DNA of 62,834 nt from Bacteriovorax sp. (GCA_028710485.1 JAQTTZ010000013.1:1-62834); one strand, 5' to 3'; positions 1-8,144 are shown, counted from the stretch's first letter. Notes: generated by a model from the letters alone, not told the origin. Numbers and translations are program-made.

Positions 1-126
1 GAATTAGAAGTTTTATATCTACTCTTAAAAAGCAAGGACGCAATATTTTTCAAAATCTCTCCCTCGCTCACTCCCAACCTAACTATGGATTTTTAGAGCT
101 ATTTTCTTAACCGGGTGAGTGGTTAC
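1..126 (+). mobile_element. 3' end of an IS66-like insertion sequence (partial)
   Basis: An open frame from base 3 to the TAA at 108-110 encodes about 35 residues beginning IRSFISTLKKQGRNIF. This resembles the C-terminal tail of IS66-type transposases, where a conserved I-R-x-Y/F-I-S-T-x-R/K-K-Q-G stretch is usual. Just beyond it, read inward from base 126 on the minus strand, lies GTAACCACTCACCCGG, which resembles the GTAA...CCGG start of IS66 inverted repeats. The element therefore probably ends at about 126, exactly where the neighbouring prepilin gene loses its homology. Only the last part of the element is in the window. The family assignment rests on a short stretch and is moderate. Confidence 0.45.
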
Positions 127-626
127 CAAATGTCAGTGGTGGAAGTTGAAAGTGATCTACAGGAAGTTATCGCAGTGATAGGGCCCTCGTAATATATATT
201 TATAGTTCGAGATGTCGTCGTGCCACCGACCATAGTTTTATTTTGAAATAAAATAGTTAAAATCCCATCATTGACAGTAGCGCTGGGCAAAGTGCTATGT
301 GCGAGTGAATAACTGGTAATCTGTACCTTTGCATTGCCATAGCCTCCTGCTGGGGCCGATCCACTTGCGACGGTGTAATATTTTCCATTGATATTGTTTG
401 GTGTTAAGGCATTTGCTTGGAAAGTTGCCAAGCATGTAGTGGGATTGGAGAGAATTGCATTTATTTCGCTGGTGATTAAATTGATTTCTGTATCGAATTG
501 ATATTTGACTGATGATTTAGTTGATTGCTTAGTTAAGTTCATCACAACTAAACTAATACCACCGAGCATTGCCACTACGATCATTATTTCAACTAATGAA
601 AAACCGCGATTGTTTTTAAATAACAT
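123..626 (-). pseudogene. Prepilin-like gene, 3'-truncated by an insertion sequence
   Basis: The product starts MLFKNNRG/FSLVEIMIVV, a class III (type IV pilin) leader with Gly before the cleavage site and Glu at +5, followed by one hydrophobic helix. I place the start at 626 because GGGG lies just upstream and the leader then has a normal length; an upstream start at 653 would add nine residues. The body closely matches the intact paralogue at 3127-4089 up to CRSLSTSTTDIW. There the paralogue continues into a collar and a Peptidase_S74 domain, whereas this copy stops. The stop codon appears to be supplied by the IS66-like end (TG|GTAA). It could still be made as a short pilin-like protein. 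Confidence 0.65.
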
Positions 627-753
627 CAAAACCCCAATAAAATATTTACTCAATAATATTCTATCAAAAGATTATTTGTAAGTATTCACGTCCCAGTAAT
701 AGTTTAATTTTATCCGGCCATGCGTCTTGGCCTTTCATTTTGACAGTGCTTTT

Positions 754-791
754 GGGGTACGGCAACGATTCGTGCGAAATCATGCAGTAGC
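754..791 (+). repeat. Candidate Tn3-type terminal inverted repeat (single end)
   Basis: Downstream of the transposase remnant the sequence GGGGTACGGCAACGATTCG begins a 38-base stretch. Tn3-family ends are typically about 38 bp and begin with GGGG, and the position and orientation fit the end beyond the 3' terminus of tnpA. I did not find a matching opposite end, so the call is tentative. Confidence 0.25.
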
Positions 792-813
792 CGTCGCCTC
801 GCATTGGAAATTG

Positions 814-1623
814 TTATATCCAGGACAATTCCACGTGCGGTACGGGCTCTTGGCGATCTCCATTTAAGCGATAATCGCCGAATCGGTTTATGTGCTCAGT
901 GAGATACGGACTCATAAATGAAAGAGCTTCTGAGTCTGGTAGAGAGTTTTCGTCTTCAAGTTTCTTTAAAACAGATCCGATTTCATACATTGTATGGAGA
1001 ATTAAAAGATTTGAAGTCAGATGATTATATTTGATAATTTTCCGCTGCTCATCGCGACTATTTTCACCAATAATTCCCTGGCCGCCAAAAGCAACCCATT
1101 TTGTATATCCATTAAATGCCTCTGACTTGTTTGTTGCTGACTGAATTGTTCTCCTGATGTTTTGGTCGCTCAAATATTTTAAGAGAAATACAGTTCGCAC
1201 AACTTGGCCCAGCTCGCGAAAGGCAAAGTAGAGGCGATTTTTTCGGCTGTAAGTTCCAAGCCTCCGAAGAATTGTTGAAGCTGCAATCTTTCCAGTGCGA
1301 ATGGAAAGGGCCACTCGAAGCATATCTGGTAAGTGCGTTTCAATTAAATCCCAATCAACATTACTTGAAAACAGTGAATCGATATGTTGATATTTGTCCG
1401 TTGGATTTGGCCTGAAAAACTTCAGGTCCTTCCAGTTACGAATTCTAGGCATGAGGTCAATACCAAGAAGATGCGAGAGTGCAAAGACTGGAGCTGACTG
1501 TCCTTGAGTATCACCATGAATAGTGTCGGATTGAATTTCACTTTTATTTTTTAAAAGGCCATCGAGGATGTATACGGCTTCCCAAACACCACAAGGAATA
1601 AAGTGCGAGAAGTATAAGAACAA
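814..1623 (-). pseudogene. Tn3-family transposase remnant (C-terminal part)
   Basis: The 269-residue frame matches the catalytic C-terminal region of Tn3-family TnpA: FIPCGVWEAVYILDGLL, then DTIHGDTQGQS, then MPRIRNWKDLKFFRP, and the closing SPYLTEHINRFGDY. TnpA is normally close to 1,000 residues, so about three quarters is missing. The frame opens at a TTG directly behind a TAA, so the 5' side is a break rather than a true start. No tnpR or passenger gene is recognisable nearby. It is a dead relic. Confidence 0.8.
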
Positions 1624-1842
1624 TTAACCACCTTTATTAAATTCAATCTCGGATCTCGATCCCCCCATAGAGAAAAATGAACGCCTTCGACTTCTCTGGT
1701 AATGTTTTTGAATGCATTTTTAACGAAAGTCTGGCCCTGAAACTCGCCCTTCTTACTTAAGAAAGCGGCTACCGTTTTTTAGGCGATGGCCGTTGGGTAT
1801 CTCTTTGCGATTTAGTTTACAATTTGAGCTGATGCTAGTAAA
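1624..1842. other. Intergenic remnant between Tn3 relic and lipoprotein gene
   Basis: No complete gene is visible. On the minus strand about 1629-1795 stays open and would read TVAAFLSKKGEFQGQ...FSLWGDRDPRLNL. It looks protein-like but I do not recognise it. It may be a further fragment of the decayed transposon or its target. Confidence 0.3.
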
Positions 1843-2502
1843 TTAGAGTGAGCCCCTTTGGCCAGACACTTTTTTCATACCTATTCTCTTTGCTCTTTCT
1901 TCGTCGAAATGTTTAATCATCTCGTCCAGCTCATTCCTCTGAGATTTTATTGCAACCATCATCTGATCAAGTTGTTCTGTACTAAATTCGGAAAGCGGCC
2001 TTTGTAGTTGCGGTGATCCTTTCCTAACTGCCATTGGCAAAAGATTACCATTGTCAATAATTGCCTTGACCTCACCACCACTCCTTTGCGTCTCGGTGAG
2101 GTTTAATAGTTTATCCAAATTGATATGCATACCAAAAAAGACTTCTCTCTCCTTATTGAGATAAAAAGGAGAATCCTGCCCCTGTATAACAAAAAACCAA
2201 CCAGGAAATTCCTTCGCGACTTCAATTGATTTAAACTTCAGCCCTAATGAAAAAAGATGATTACGTAAATTTTCTAATACGTTTTCAATGATCGGAGCAT
2301 CCTCTTTGATCTTTTCAATGATCGGAGCATCCTCTTTGATCTTTTCAATGATCGGAGCATCCTCTTTGACCTTTTCAATGATCGGAGCATCCTCTTTGAC
2401 CTTTTCAATGATCGGAGTATGTAAATTGTTGCTTCCTTTTTTTGAACAACTAAAAAATAAAAAAATAAAAAAATATCTCATAGATTGCTTTAATGAATTC
2501 AT
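1843..2502 (-). CDS. Repeat-containing lipoprotein, unknown function
   Basis: The 219-residue product begins with a lysine-poor hydrophobic signal and a lipobox-like LFFSC, so Cys19 is the likely lipidation site; a start at Met8 (MRYFFIFLFFSC) is equally plausible. Residues about 30-75 consist of four near-perfect 10-residue repeats of the form APIIEKVKED, strongly charged and probably helical. The remainder is hydrophilic with no family that I recognise. The repeat array is encoded by a 30-bp DNA tandem repeat, which makes repeat-number variation likely. It is probably anchored in the outer membrane. Function unknown. Confidence 0.6.
   Translation of the reverse strand: MNSLKQSMRYFFIFLFFSCSKKGSNNLHTPIIEKVKEDAPIIEKVKEDAPIIEKIKEDAPIIEKIKEDAPIIENVLENLRNHLFSLGLKFKSIEVAKEFPGWFFVIQGQDSPFYLNKEREVFFGMHINLDKLLNLTETQRSGGEVKAIIDNGNLLPMAVRKGSPQLQRPLSEFSTEQLDQMMVAIKSQRNELDEMIKHFDEERAKRIGMKKVSGQRGSL
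2281..2418. repeat. 30-bp tandem repeat array (about 4.6 copies)
   Basis: The unit TTTTCAATGATCGGAGCATC plus CTCTTTGATC (or ...GACC) is repeated head to tail with period 30, four full copies and a partial fifth. It lies wholly within the lipoprotein gene and preserves its frame because 30 is a multiple of three. Copies differ by one base (T/C near the unit end), so pairs of units are identical, as expected from recent duplication. Confidence 0.95.
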
Positions 2503-2592
2503 AAATCCTCCTCCATACTAGATTATTGCATTTACATTTTTTGAGCCTTTTATAGGCCGGTGCGAGGAAACTCTTACGAATCATATTAAAAT

Positions 2593-3120
2593 CTAGAGAC
2601 ATTCGTACGTCGCTCGGTTGTTATTCAAACAGTTGGGAGAGGTGAAGGGGTAACCGCAATATCCATAACACCACCCATACCCTGCGTAATATTGCAATGA
2701 CGTACAGCTTGCTGGATTATATTGCCATGTACACGGTGGCGGTGGTGGTGGCGGTGACGGTGGTGACGGTGGCGGCGGTGACACTGGACAGATTCCGCCA
2801 ATATTCGTCTGCGCTTGGCAAACCACATAGCTGTGTACAACAGCGGTTGGTAACGAGTTCTTACTAATTCCATCAATTACAAATGGAACGGTGTTAGAGG
2901 TGGTTATGCTATGAAAGCAGGCATCTGGTGGATCGGCATCAATTGCAGAAGTTAATGGTATTTGATTCAGGGCAAAGGTATGGGACGCAGCTTGTGTGCA
3001 AGTATAATAGGTGCAACTGCTGTTACATGCAGGTGAGCAACTTGAAGGTGAACAGATTACTATCCCCAAAGTCATTTGTTGATACAGAATGGTTAGCAGA
3101 AAAACTATTTTCTTAATCAT
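2593..3120 (-). CDS. Cysteine-rich secreted protein with proline-rich linker
   Basis: The 175-residue product has a signal peptide (MIKKIVFLLTILYQQMTLG) and fourteen cysteines, an even number compatible with seven disulfides outside the cytoplasm. A Pro/Ser linker around residues 113-129 divides a Ser/Thr/Cys-rich N-terminal part from a Tyr/Gly/Cys-rich C-terminal part. I do not recognise a family. The start codon lies six bases after the stop of the prepilin/Peptidase_S74 gene, so the two are almost certainly co-transcribed and may act together at the surface. An adhesive or fibre-associated role is an inference from that neighbour only. Confidence 0.65.
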   Translation of the reverse strand: MIKKIVFLLTILYQQMTLGIVICSPSSCSPACNSSCTYYTCTQAASHTFALNQIPLTSAIDADPPDACFHSITTSNTVPFVIDGISKNSLPTAVVHSYVVCQAQTNIGGICPVSPPPPSPPSPPPPPPPCTWQYNPASCTSLQYYAGYGWCYGYCGYPFTSPNCLNNNRATYECL

Positions 3121-3126
3121 TAAATA

Positions 3127-4089
3127 TTATCTCTGCTTTTTGCAGAATTTTAGACTGGGGTTATTTTCACACAGTGCTGTCTGCAGGGTTTCAATCTGAA
3201 TTTGTTGATCACGAATCGCTTCAACTAAGGGAGCTACCAAGTTTTGGTAAGCAATAGACTTTATTCCTTTAGAATTTGTATGAACCAATTCAGGATAAAT
3301 TTCTTCAACTTCTTGAGCAATAAATCCTACCTGTCTACCTTTGCCAAAATTCTTATCGCGCCAACTAAAGCCAACACCCCTTAGACTTAATATTTTTTCT
3401 AATGAACCTTCTAAAGAAGTAAAATCTTTTTTTAATCTTTTATCAGATGCCGAAGTGATGGTTCCTGTGGCATTGATAGTTCCATCAACTTGCAGATTTC
3501 CTCCAACGTGAAGTCTCGTTGTAGGAATAGTCAGACCAATCCCGATATTTCCACCATTATAATAAATAGCACTTCCCGTTCCACGTGACCAAATATCAGT
3601 CGTAGAAGTTGAAAGCGATCTACACTTCGTTATGGCACCGGGTGCTCCTTCGATATACACGTTAATTATTTTGGACACCGACGTCGGCCCAGTGGATCCT
3701 TTTAAAATCTTTTTGTTTTCATAGGCAATAGTTAAAACGCCAGCAGGGGCAATACCGGTTAAGGCATAGCTGGTAATCTTAAGGCCTGAGTTGCCGTACC
3801 CATTTGCCGGAGCAGATCCACTTGCGGTTGTATAATATTTTCCATTGATATTGGTGGGAGTTGCGGTACTTCCTAAGGCGGTCAAACATTTAGCAGGATC
3901 AGAAAGAATTCCGTTTATTTCATTGGTAGTTAAAGTTACGTCCGAATCAAATTGAAACTTGGTCGAAGATTTGTTTGATTGTTTGGTTATGTTCATCACA
4001 ACCAAGCTTAAACCACCAAGCATTCCGACCACAATCATTAATTCAACTAACGAAAAACCACGATTGTTTTTTTTGTATATTGCTTTCAT
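3127..4089 (-). CDS. Prepilin-like protein fused to a Peptidase_S74 fibre chaperone
   Basis: The 320-residue product joins two modules. Residues 1-11 (MKAIYKKNNRG) are a type III leader cleaved before Phe12, with Glu16 at +5 and a hydrophobic helix to about 35: the hallmark of type IV pilins and pseudopilins. Residues about 165-212 form a short glycine-rich collar (NGGNIGIG, TRLHVGGNLQVDG), as seen before phage tail-spike chaperones. Residues 213-305 are a Peptidase_S74 intramolecular chaperone: SASDKRLKKD, LRGVGFSW, VGFIAQEVEEIYPELV, AIRDQQ. The autoproteolysis dyad of that family, Ser and Lys five residues apart, is present as Ser215 and Lys220. Peptidase_S74 normally trimerises fibres and then cuts itself off, so this may be a trimeric pilin-tethered fibre. 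Confidence 0.85.
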   Translation of the reverse strand: MKAIYKKNNRGFSLVELMIVVGMLGGLSLVVMNITKQSNKSSTKFQFDSDVTLTTNEINGILSDPAKCLTALGSTATPTNINGKYYTTASGSAPANGYGNSGLKITSYALTGIAPAGVLTIAYENKKILKGSTGPTSVSKIINVYIEGAPGAITKCRSLSTSTTDIWSRGTGSAIYYNGGNIGIGLTIPTTRLHVGGNLQVDGTINATGTITSASDKRLKKDFTSLEGSLEKILSLRGVGFSWRDKNFGKGRQVGFIAQEVEEIYPELVHTNSKGIKSIAYQNLVAPLVEAIRDQQIQIETLQTALCENNPSLKFCKKQR

Positions 4090-4212
4090 GTCAGATTTAG
4101 AATGAATGAATGCGCCAACTCTTTTTCCGAATTATCTTTATACAATATCAAAACCTCATTAAAATATTAATAAACCTATCTTGGCGCAGTTAACTTTAAA
4201 GGTTCCGTAGTA

Positions 4213-4515
4213 TTAACCTGTTAAAGGTATTGATGTTGATCCGGCAATGTCCATTTGCGGGTATCCTGTTAGCTCATCAAAATAATTGCTAAAGTAATTA
4301 CCACTTAAATCTTTTGTGGCAAAGGTATAAGATTTACCGCCACAAAAATAAGCTTCAGATGATCTGATTGGTCTTATTTTTTTTGTGGTTTCAATATTTC
4401 TTCGAAAAAGGACCATTTTATTGCTAAAATAATTTTTAAGTTGATCCAGTCCTTGATCTGCTTTAGCAGTAATTCCAATAGACAAAACAAACAGAATGCA
4501 TGATAAATGTTTCAT
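4213..4515 (-). CDS. Small exported protein, unknown function
   Basis: A 100-residue protein with a clear signal peptide (MKHLSCILFVLSIGITAKA, cleavage before DQG). The mature part is short, polar, has one cysteine, and ends STSIPLTG. No family recognised. It stands between the prepilin operon and the divergently transcribed TIGR02147 regulator, 74 bp from that gene's start, so the shared intergenic region may place it under that regulator's control. Confidence 0.55.
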   Translation of the reverse strand: MKHLSCILFVLSIGITAKADQGLDQLKNYFSNKMVLFRRNIETTKKIRPIRSSEAYFCGGKSYTFATKDLSGNYFSNYFDELTGYPQMDIAGSTSIPLTG

Positions 4516-4589
4516 AAAATCCCTAATACTGACAATATGGATTATTTAATATTTTTTGTATAGATGGTCCAAAGGACTTGGAGCAGTAA

Positions 4590-5354
4590 ATGATACTAGA
4601 TGAACAACAACTCATTAAAAACATTTTAACGGACTACTACTTTAGTGCACAAAAGCGCAATCCAAGATTTTCAATAAGGGCCTTTTCAAAAAAATTAAAT
4701 GTCTCTAGCTCTGCATTGTCCGAAATACTCAGAGGTAAGAGAAAAATTTCTTTAAAAAAGGCCATTCAATATGCTGAAATTTTAAATATCGAACCTAAAA
4801 AAATAAAACAGCTACGTGAAGCGTTTGAGAAATCTGGTAGTCTTGAACAACTAAAACCAAGTCAAAATCCTTTAAAGGAAATTGTAATTACTCCTGATCG
4901 TTTCCATGTTATGTCTGATCGCAAATTCTTTTCAGTGCTCGCTATGCTTAGGTCAAAAAATAAGTCCCCCGAATCAATTTCAGAAAAACTTGGACTTAAA
5001 ATTAATGAGGTTAAGTCTGCATTAGATGAATTAGTAAAAACTGGTGTTTTGAAGAAAAATGGAAATGAATATAGTGAAGAAGAGCGTGTGGTTTTCAGAA
5101 CTTCGGAAAATTTTCCGTTGGAGTTGATGAAAAAAAGACGCCTGCAAAATAATATCGCCGCCAAAAAAGCAATTGAATCTAACGTTAATGGTGAGTGTGG
5201 ATATTTTGCGACTGTCTCACTTGATAAAAGCAAATTGGATGAAATTGGTCCTATTGTGGAAGACTTTATGAAGAGATTAAGCTTATTTTTGAGAAAGTCT
5301 GGTTCTGAAGATGTATTTGAAATCAACTTAGATATTTTTCCTTGGTCAAAATAA
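4590..5354 (+). CDS. TIGR02147-family DNA-binding regulator
   Basis: The 254-residue protein has an N-terminal helix-turn-helix of Xre/lambda-repressor type (about residues 25-65, FSKKLNVSSSALSEILRGKR) followed by the C-terminal domain of the TIGR02147 family, including a second winged-helix-like segment (about 130-160) and the closing FEINLDIFPWSK, close to the family ending. This family is expanded in Fibrobacter and in Bdellovibrio-like bacteria; its members are presumed transcription regulators, ligands unknown. ATG start with GGAG shortly upstream (ttGGAGcagtaaATG). Divergent from the small exported protein. Confidence 0.8.
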   Translation: MILDEQQLIKNILTDYYFSAQKRNPRFSIRAFSKKLNVSSSALSEILRGKRKISLKKAIQYAEILNIEPKKIKQLREAFEKSGSLEQLKPSQNPLKEIVITPDRFHVMSDRKFFSVLAMLRSKNKSPESISEKLGLKINEVKSALDELVKTGVLKKNGNEYSEEERVVFRTSENFPLELMKKRRLQNNIAAKKAIESNVNGECGYFATVSLDKSKLDEIGPIVEDFMKRLSLFLRKSGSEDVFEINLDIFPWSK

Positions 5355-5530
5355 TTTTTAGTAATGCTTTATACCTATAATTCCGCAGTTCAGTTTAATA
5401 AGCTATCCCGACATTTTTTCCTCACTAATATTCATCAAGTTTATCTGCCAAAATGAACTGAAAATATAAAATTAAGTTTTTTCTAAACGATTACCAGCGC
5501 ATCCACCGGCACTTGATTTAATCAAAAAAA

Positions 5531-5573
5531 TGACACCTCAATTATGTCGATTAAAACAAAAAAAGAGGTGCCA
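5531..5573 (+). promoter_or_regulatory. Possible RBS-sequestering hairpin
   Basis: TGACACCTC at 5531-5539 can pair with GAGGTGCCA at 5565-5573 (eight of nine positions). The right arm contains the AGAGGTG ribosome binding site of the gene starting at 5575. In the messenger the site could therefore be hidden, so translation might be regulated. The loop is 25 nt and the stem is short; this is suggestive only. Confidence 0.3.
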
Positions 5574-5574
5574 A

Positions 5575-5874
5575 ATGCATTGCTACGAGTTCTGTCATAT
5601 TCAATTTACCCCCAGAAATCAAGTTAAAAATCCCCGAGCATGTCTCACTGAAAAGTGCCAACCCCTAAGACAAAGAGACAACGAAAAAACTTGGAAACAA
5701 AAGCACTTAGATCAATACGACAAAGAATATCACGAGATCCAAAGAGATAAGCGCACCATTGAAATAGAAGATATTTTAAAATCGTTATTAGAATGCCTAA
5801 GGGCCGGTGCCAGGTTCCTTGATAAAAATATTGAATTTAAGAATTTTAGCGAGGTAGAAGAGAAAATTACATAG
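5575..5874 (+). CDS. Small zinc-ribbon-like protein, unknown function
   Basis: I place the start at 5575 (MHCYEFCHIQF) because AGAGGTG lies four bases upstream; an ATG at 5530 is also in frame. The 99-residue product has Cys residues at 3, 7, 23 and 28 around FTPRNQVKNPRACLTEKCQ, then a charged RQRDNEKTWKQKH helix. This pattern recalls small zinc-ribbon proteins of the C...FxP..x.KNxR.C....CQ...R...W type that are common in accessory DNA and often annotated as transposase-like or hypothetical. Likely nucleic-acid binding, not proven. Confidence 0.5.
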   Translation: MHCYEFCHIQFTPRNQVKNPRACLTEKCQPLRQRDNEKTWKQKHLDQYDKEYHEIQRDKRTIEIEDILKSLLECLRAGARFLDKNIEFKNFSEVEEKIT

Positions 5875-6306
5875 AGCTTTTTGCAAACAAGTTGAAAGAC
5901 TTCCTTTTTGATCTATTTTAAGTTTCAGCAACTTAAAATGTGAAAAAAATAATCTTACTGAAAAGAAATGGACAACATTTCAGATGAGATTGACCTTAGC
6001 GCCTAGCTATGACGGCAGTACAAGCGTCACGTTCGTGTCCATGGTCTTCGTCTCACCTCTTGATGTGGTTGCACGGCGATTATGTCCTATCATTTGATAA
6101 CATCAAATAACTCAAGCGAATCATAAGTCCATGATTTCAAATATTTCTATAGCTACGGTTAAAAATTAGCATTGAAAATCAAAATTTATTTATTTATTTT
6201 TGGCTACTTGGCCAAGGCTAAGGCTTTCCTTGCCGGGTTTGCACTTCTATTGAAATAAATTAATTTAGATGAGAAAATGGAAAATGTTTTTACCATTGGA
6301 GACTTC
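5875..6306. other. Intergenic region, no gene supported
   Basis: About 430 bases without a convincing gene. One 33-codon ATG frame (6009-6110) has no ribosome binding site or recognisable family. No terminator-type hairpin with a T-tract and no clear promoter stand out. Confidence 0.4.
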
Positions 6307-6675
6307 ATGCGCTCTCTCATCTCGATAACCTTTACTCTCTTAATATCATCATCCCTTTTCGCCCAAGACTGGACTGGCATTTCTGATTGCGGGGTTTATC
6401 AGGTGAACGCTGTCGCTCGTTCTGTTAAAAATGGACTTGTTATAATTGTGAATGAAAAAACCAAATCTGAAATTACAATTAGTGTTCCAGTGCAAAACGA
6501 AGCCTATCTTGCTCCCTATGTAGACAGAGCGATGACCGCCTCCGTGATCTTTGCCAAAAAATCTCAAGGAGCAAAAGTTGAAGGAACGATCAAAGAAATA
6601 AAATCGCGAATTCCAAATCCGATTAACCCAATGGATACCGGAATAAAATTAATTTCAAAGGCTGAATGCAAATGA
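6307..6675 (+). CDS. Small exported protein preceding a caspase-like protease
   Basis: The start at 6307 is chosen because TTGGAG lies six bases upstream and the resulting N-terminus (MRSLISITFTLLISSSLFA/QDW) is a standard signal peptide; the upstream in-frame ATG at 6277 would spoil it. The 122-residue product has two cysteines in the mature part and looks like a small beta-rich domain. Family unknown. Its stop overlaps the start of the next gene (ATGA, 6672-6675), so the two proteins are translationally coupled and probably function together in the periplasm. Confidence 0.6.
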   Translation: MRSLISITFTLLISSSLFAQDWTGISDCGVYQVNAVARSVKNGLVIIVNEKTKSEITISVPVQNEAYLAPYVDRAMTASVIFAKKSQGAKVEGTIKEIKSRIPNPINPMDTGIKLISKAECK

Positions 6676-8144
6676 TGATTAAAAATCGTTTTTCAGCTGG
6701 CTTACTTTGTCTGATGCTTTCAACTCAGTGCTGGAGTTCTGAATATTTAATGGTTATCGGAGCTGGAGGAGAAGGGCCAAAAGAAGATACCATTTTCGAT
6801 GGTTCCATTAAAAACATTGGGGATTATGTCAAGCGCTCTGCTGGCACAAAGGTTGATGTCGCCCTTAATGGCGGGCATACAAAAACAGTGGCACTTATTA
6901 ATGAATCGTTTCCAACGGCCCAAAGTAAATCCGACTTTCTTGAGTCTGATTATAAAAGGCTTATTCAAAGTTATAAATTAAAACTGGAAAATAATGAGAT
7001 GGTGGCGGGTGACCAGTTAATGATTTACGTCGATAGTCATGGTGCCGAAAAAGAGAAAAATTTCAAATCACACAGCATTGCCACCTCAGCAGGAACGGCG
7101 GCTAATTTAAACACTCTCGCTGGTGCCAGCTTAGTGGATCTTGACCAACTTGAAGTCCTTAAAAAATTAGCGAAAGATAAAGGCGTAAAAATGGCCATCA
7201 TCGATTCCAGCTGCCATTCAGGAAATACACTGGCGCTAGCTGATGACAACACTTGTGTCATTAGTGGAACTGGCCCAAATCATTATGGCTACGGCACTTT
7301 TGGCAAAAACTTTGCGGCAGCGATGAAAAAAGGAAAAAACCTGGAAGAAATATTTCTTGAGGCCCGTGCAATGGATGGCACTCCCGGGCTGCCGATGATT
7401 TCAACTCAATCGGGACAGGTGGTGAATACTCTACTCTATGATAAAATCACTCCCTATCTTTATCACTTTGACGACAAAGACGACAAATTAACGCCCTATC
7501 TTCGAGAAAATAGCAGCGGCTATCAACAGTGTATGGCCGATGCAAATTTTAATTCTTTAATCAATACGATTAACTCAATTGAAGAGCTCAATACTGTTTC
7601 AACAAAAGTACTTTGGTGGACGACAAAAACAAAAGAAGTCGATCTCACTAATTTAAAAGACTTGCTTGGGAAATATAAAAGCTCACTTGATCTTGTAAAA
7701 TCCAAAATGAGAGAGCTTGGAAGCGAACGTCTCAAAACAGAAGAGACTTTTAATATAAGCGTTTCCGTTGGTAATTTCACAACGGCATGGAAACAAAACT
7801 ACACATGGAAGGAATTACTTTCTTCCGATTTTAATAATTTAATTATTAAAAATCAGGAACGAATTAATGGCGAAACAGGTGCAGCGAACCTCGCCACTTT
7901 TGCAGCAATGAAGTCTATGTACCAAAAGGCACAGGCGAAAAAAGATGAATTACTTAGAAGCCAGCCTGACCTGGCAGACATTCCTGCAAAAGAAGAAGAC
8001 GTCAAAAAGTTAATTGATTCTACTTACTTTACCAATAGTGCAATCGCCACAGAAGAGCGTAAACTTTATTCGGCACTTTACAAAAACTCGCAGAAAAATG
8101 AGTCAACATCCACACCAAATCCATGTCAGAATTTTAAATTATAG
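6672..8144 (+). CDS. Exported caspase-like (clan CD) cysteine protease
   Basis: Start taken at 6672 because it forms an ATGA overlap with the upstream gene; the product is 490 residues with a signal peptide ending at CWSS. The clan CD dyad is visible: a hydrophobic strand then His in QLMIYVDSHGAE, and a second strand then Cys in KMAIIDSSCHSGNT (His123 and Cys181 from this start). The following SGTGPNHYGYGTFGKNFAAAM segment fits the same fold. The C-terminal 220 residues are helical and charged and not assigned. Legumain/caspase/C13-like enzymes cleave at specific side chains; the substrate here is unknown. The small partner could be an inhibitor or activator, by inference from coupling. Confidence 0.7.
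   Translation: MMIKNRFSAGLLCLMLSTQCWSSEYLMVIGAGGEGPKEDTIFDGSIKNIGDYVKRSAGTKVDVALNGGHTKTVALINESFPTAQSKSDFLESDYKRLIQSYKLKLENNEMVAGDQLMIYVDSHGAEKEKNFKSHSIATSAGTAANLNTLAGASLVDLDQLEVLKKLAKDKGVKMAIIDSSCHSGNTLALADDNTCVISGTGPNHYGYGTFGKNFAAAMKKGKNLEEIFLEARAMDGTPGLPMISTQSGQVVNTLLYDKITPYLYHFDDKDDKLTPYLRENSSGYQQCMADANFNSLINTINSIEELNTVSTKVLWWTTKTKEVDLTNLKDLLGKYKSSLDLVKSKMRELGSERLKTEETFNISVSVGNFTTAWKQNYTWKELLSSDFNNLIIKNQERINGETGAANLATFAAMKSMYQKAQAKKDELLRSQPDLADIPAKEEDVKKLIDSTYFTNSAIATEERKLYSALYKNSQKNESTSTPNPCQNFKL

Noticed and set aside
2281-2418. CRISPR-like array
   Set aside because: The units are contiguous with no spacers, lie inside a gene and keep its frame.
2288-2521. Plus-strand frame with repeating MIGASSLxFS units
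   Set aside because: It is the complementary reading of the 30-bp tandem repeat in the lipoprotein gene; no RBS and no sensible product.
2732-2783. GGTGGC-rich microsatellite
   Set aside because: It simply encodes the Pro/Ser linker of the cysteine-rich secreted protein on the other strand.
5501-5530. Possible sigma-54 promoter (GGCAC at 5508-5512)
   Set aside because: The -12 element does not match TTGC and the spacing is poor.
6009-6110. 33-codon ORF in the 5.9-6.3 kb gap
   Set aside because: No ribosome binding site, no hydrophobic or conserved feature.
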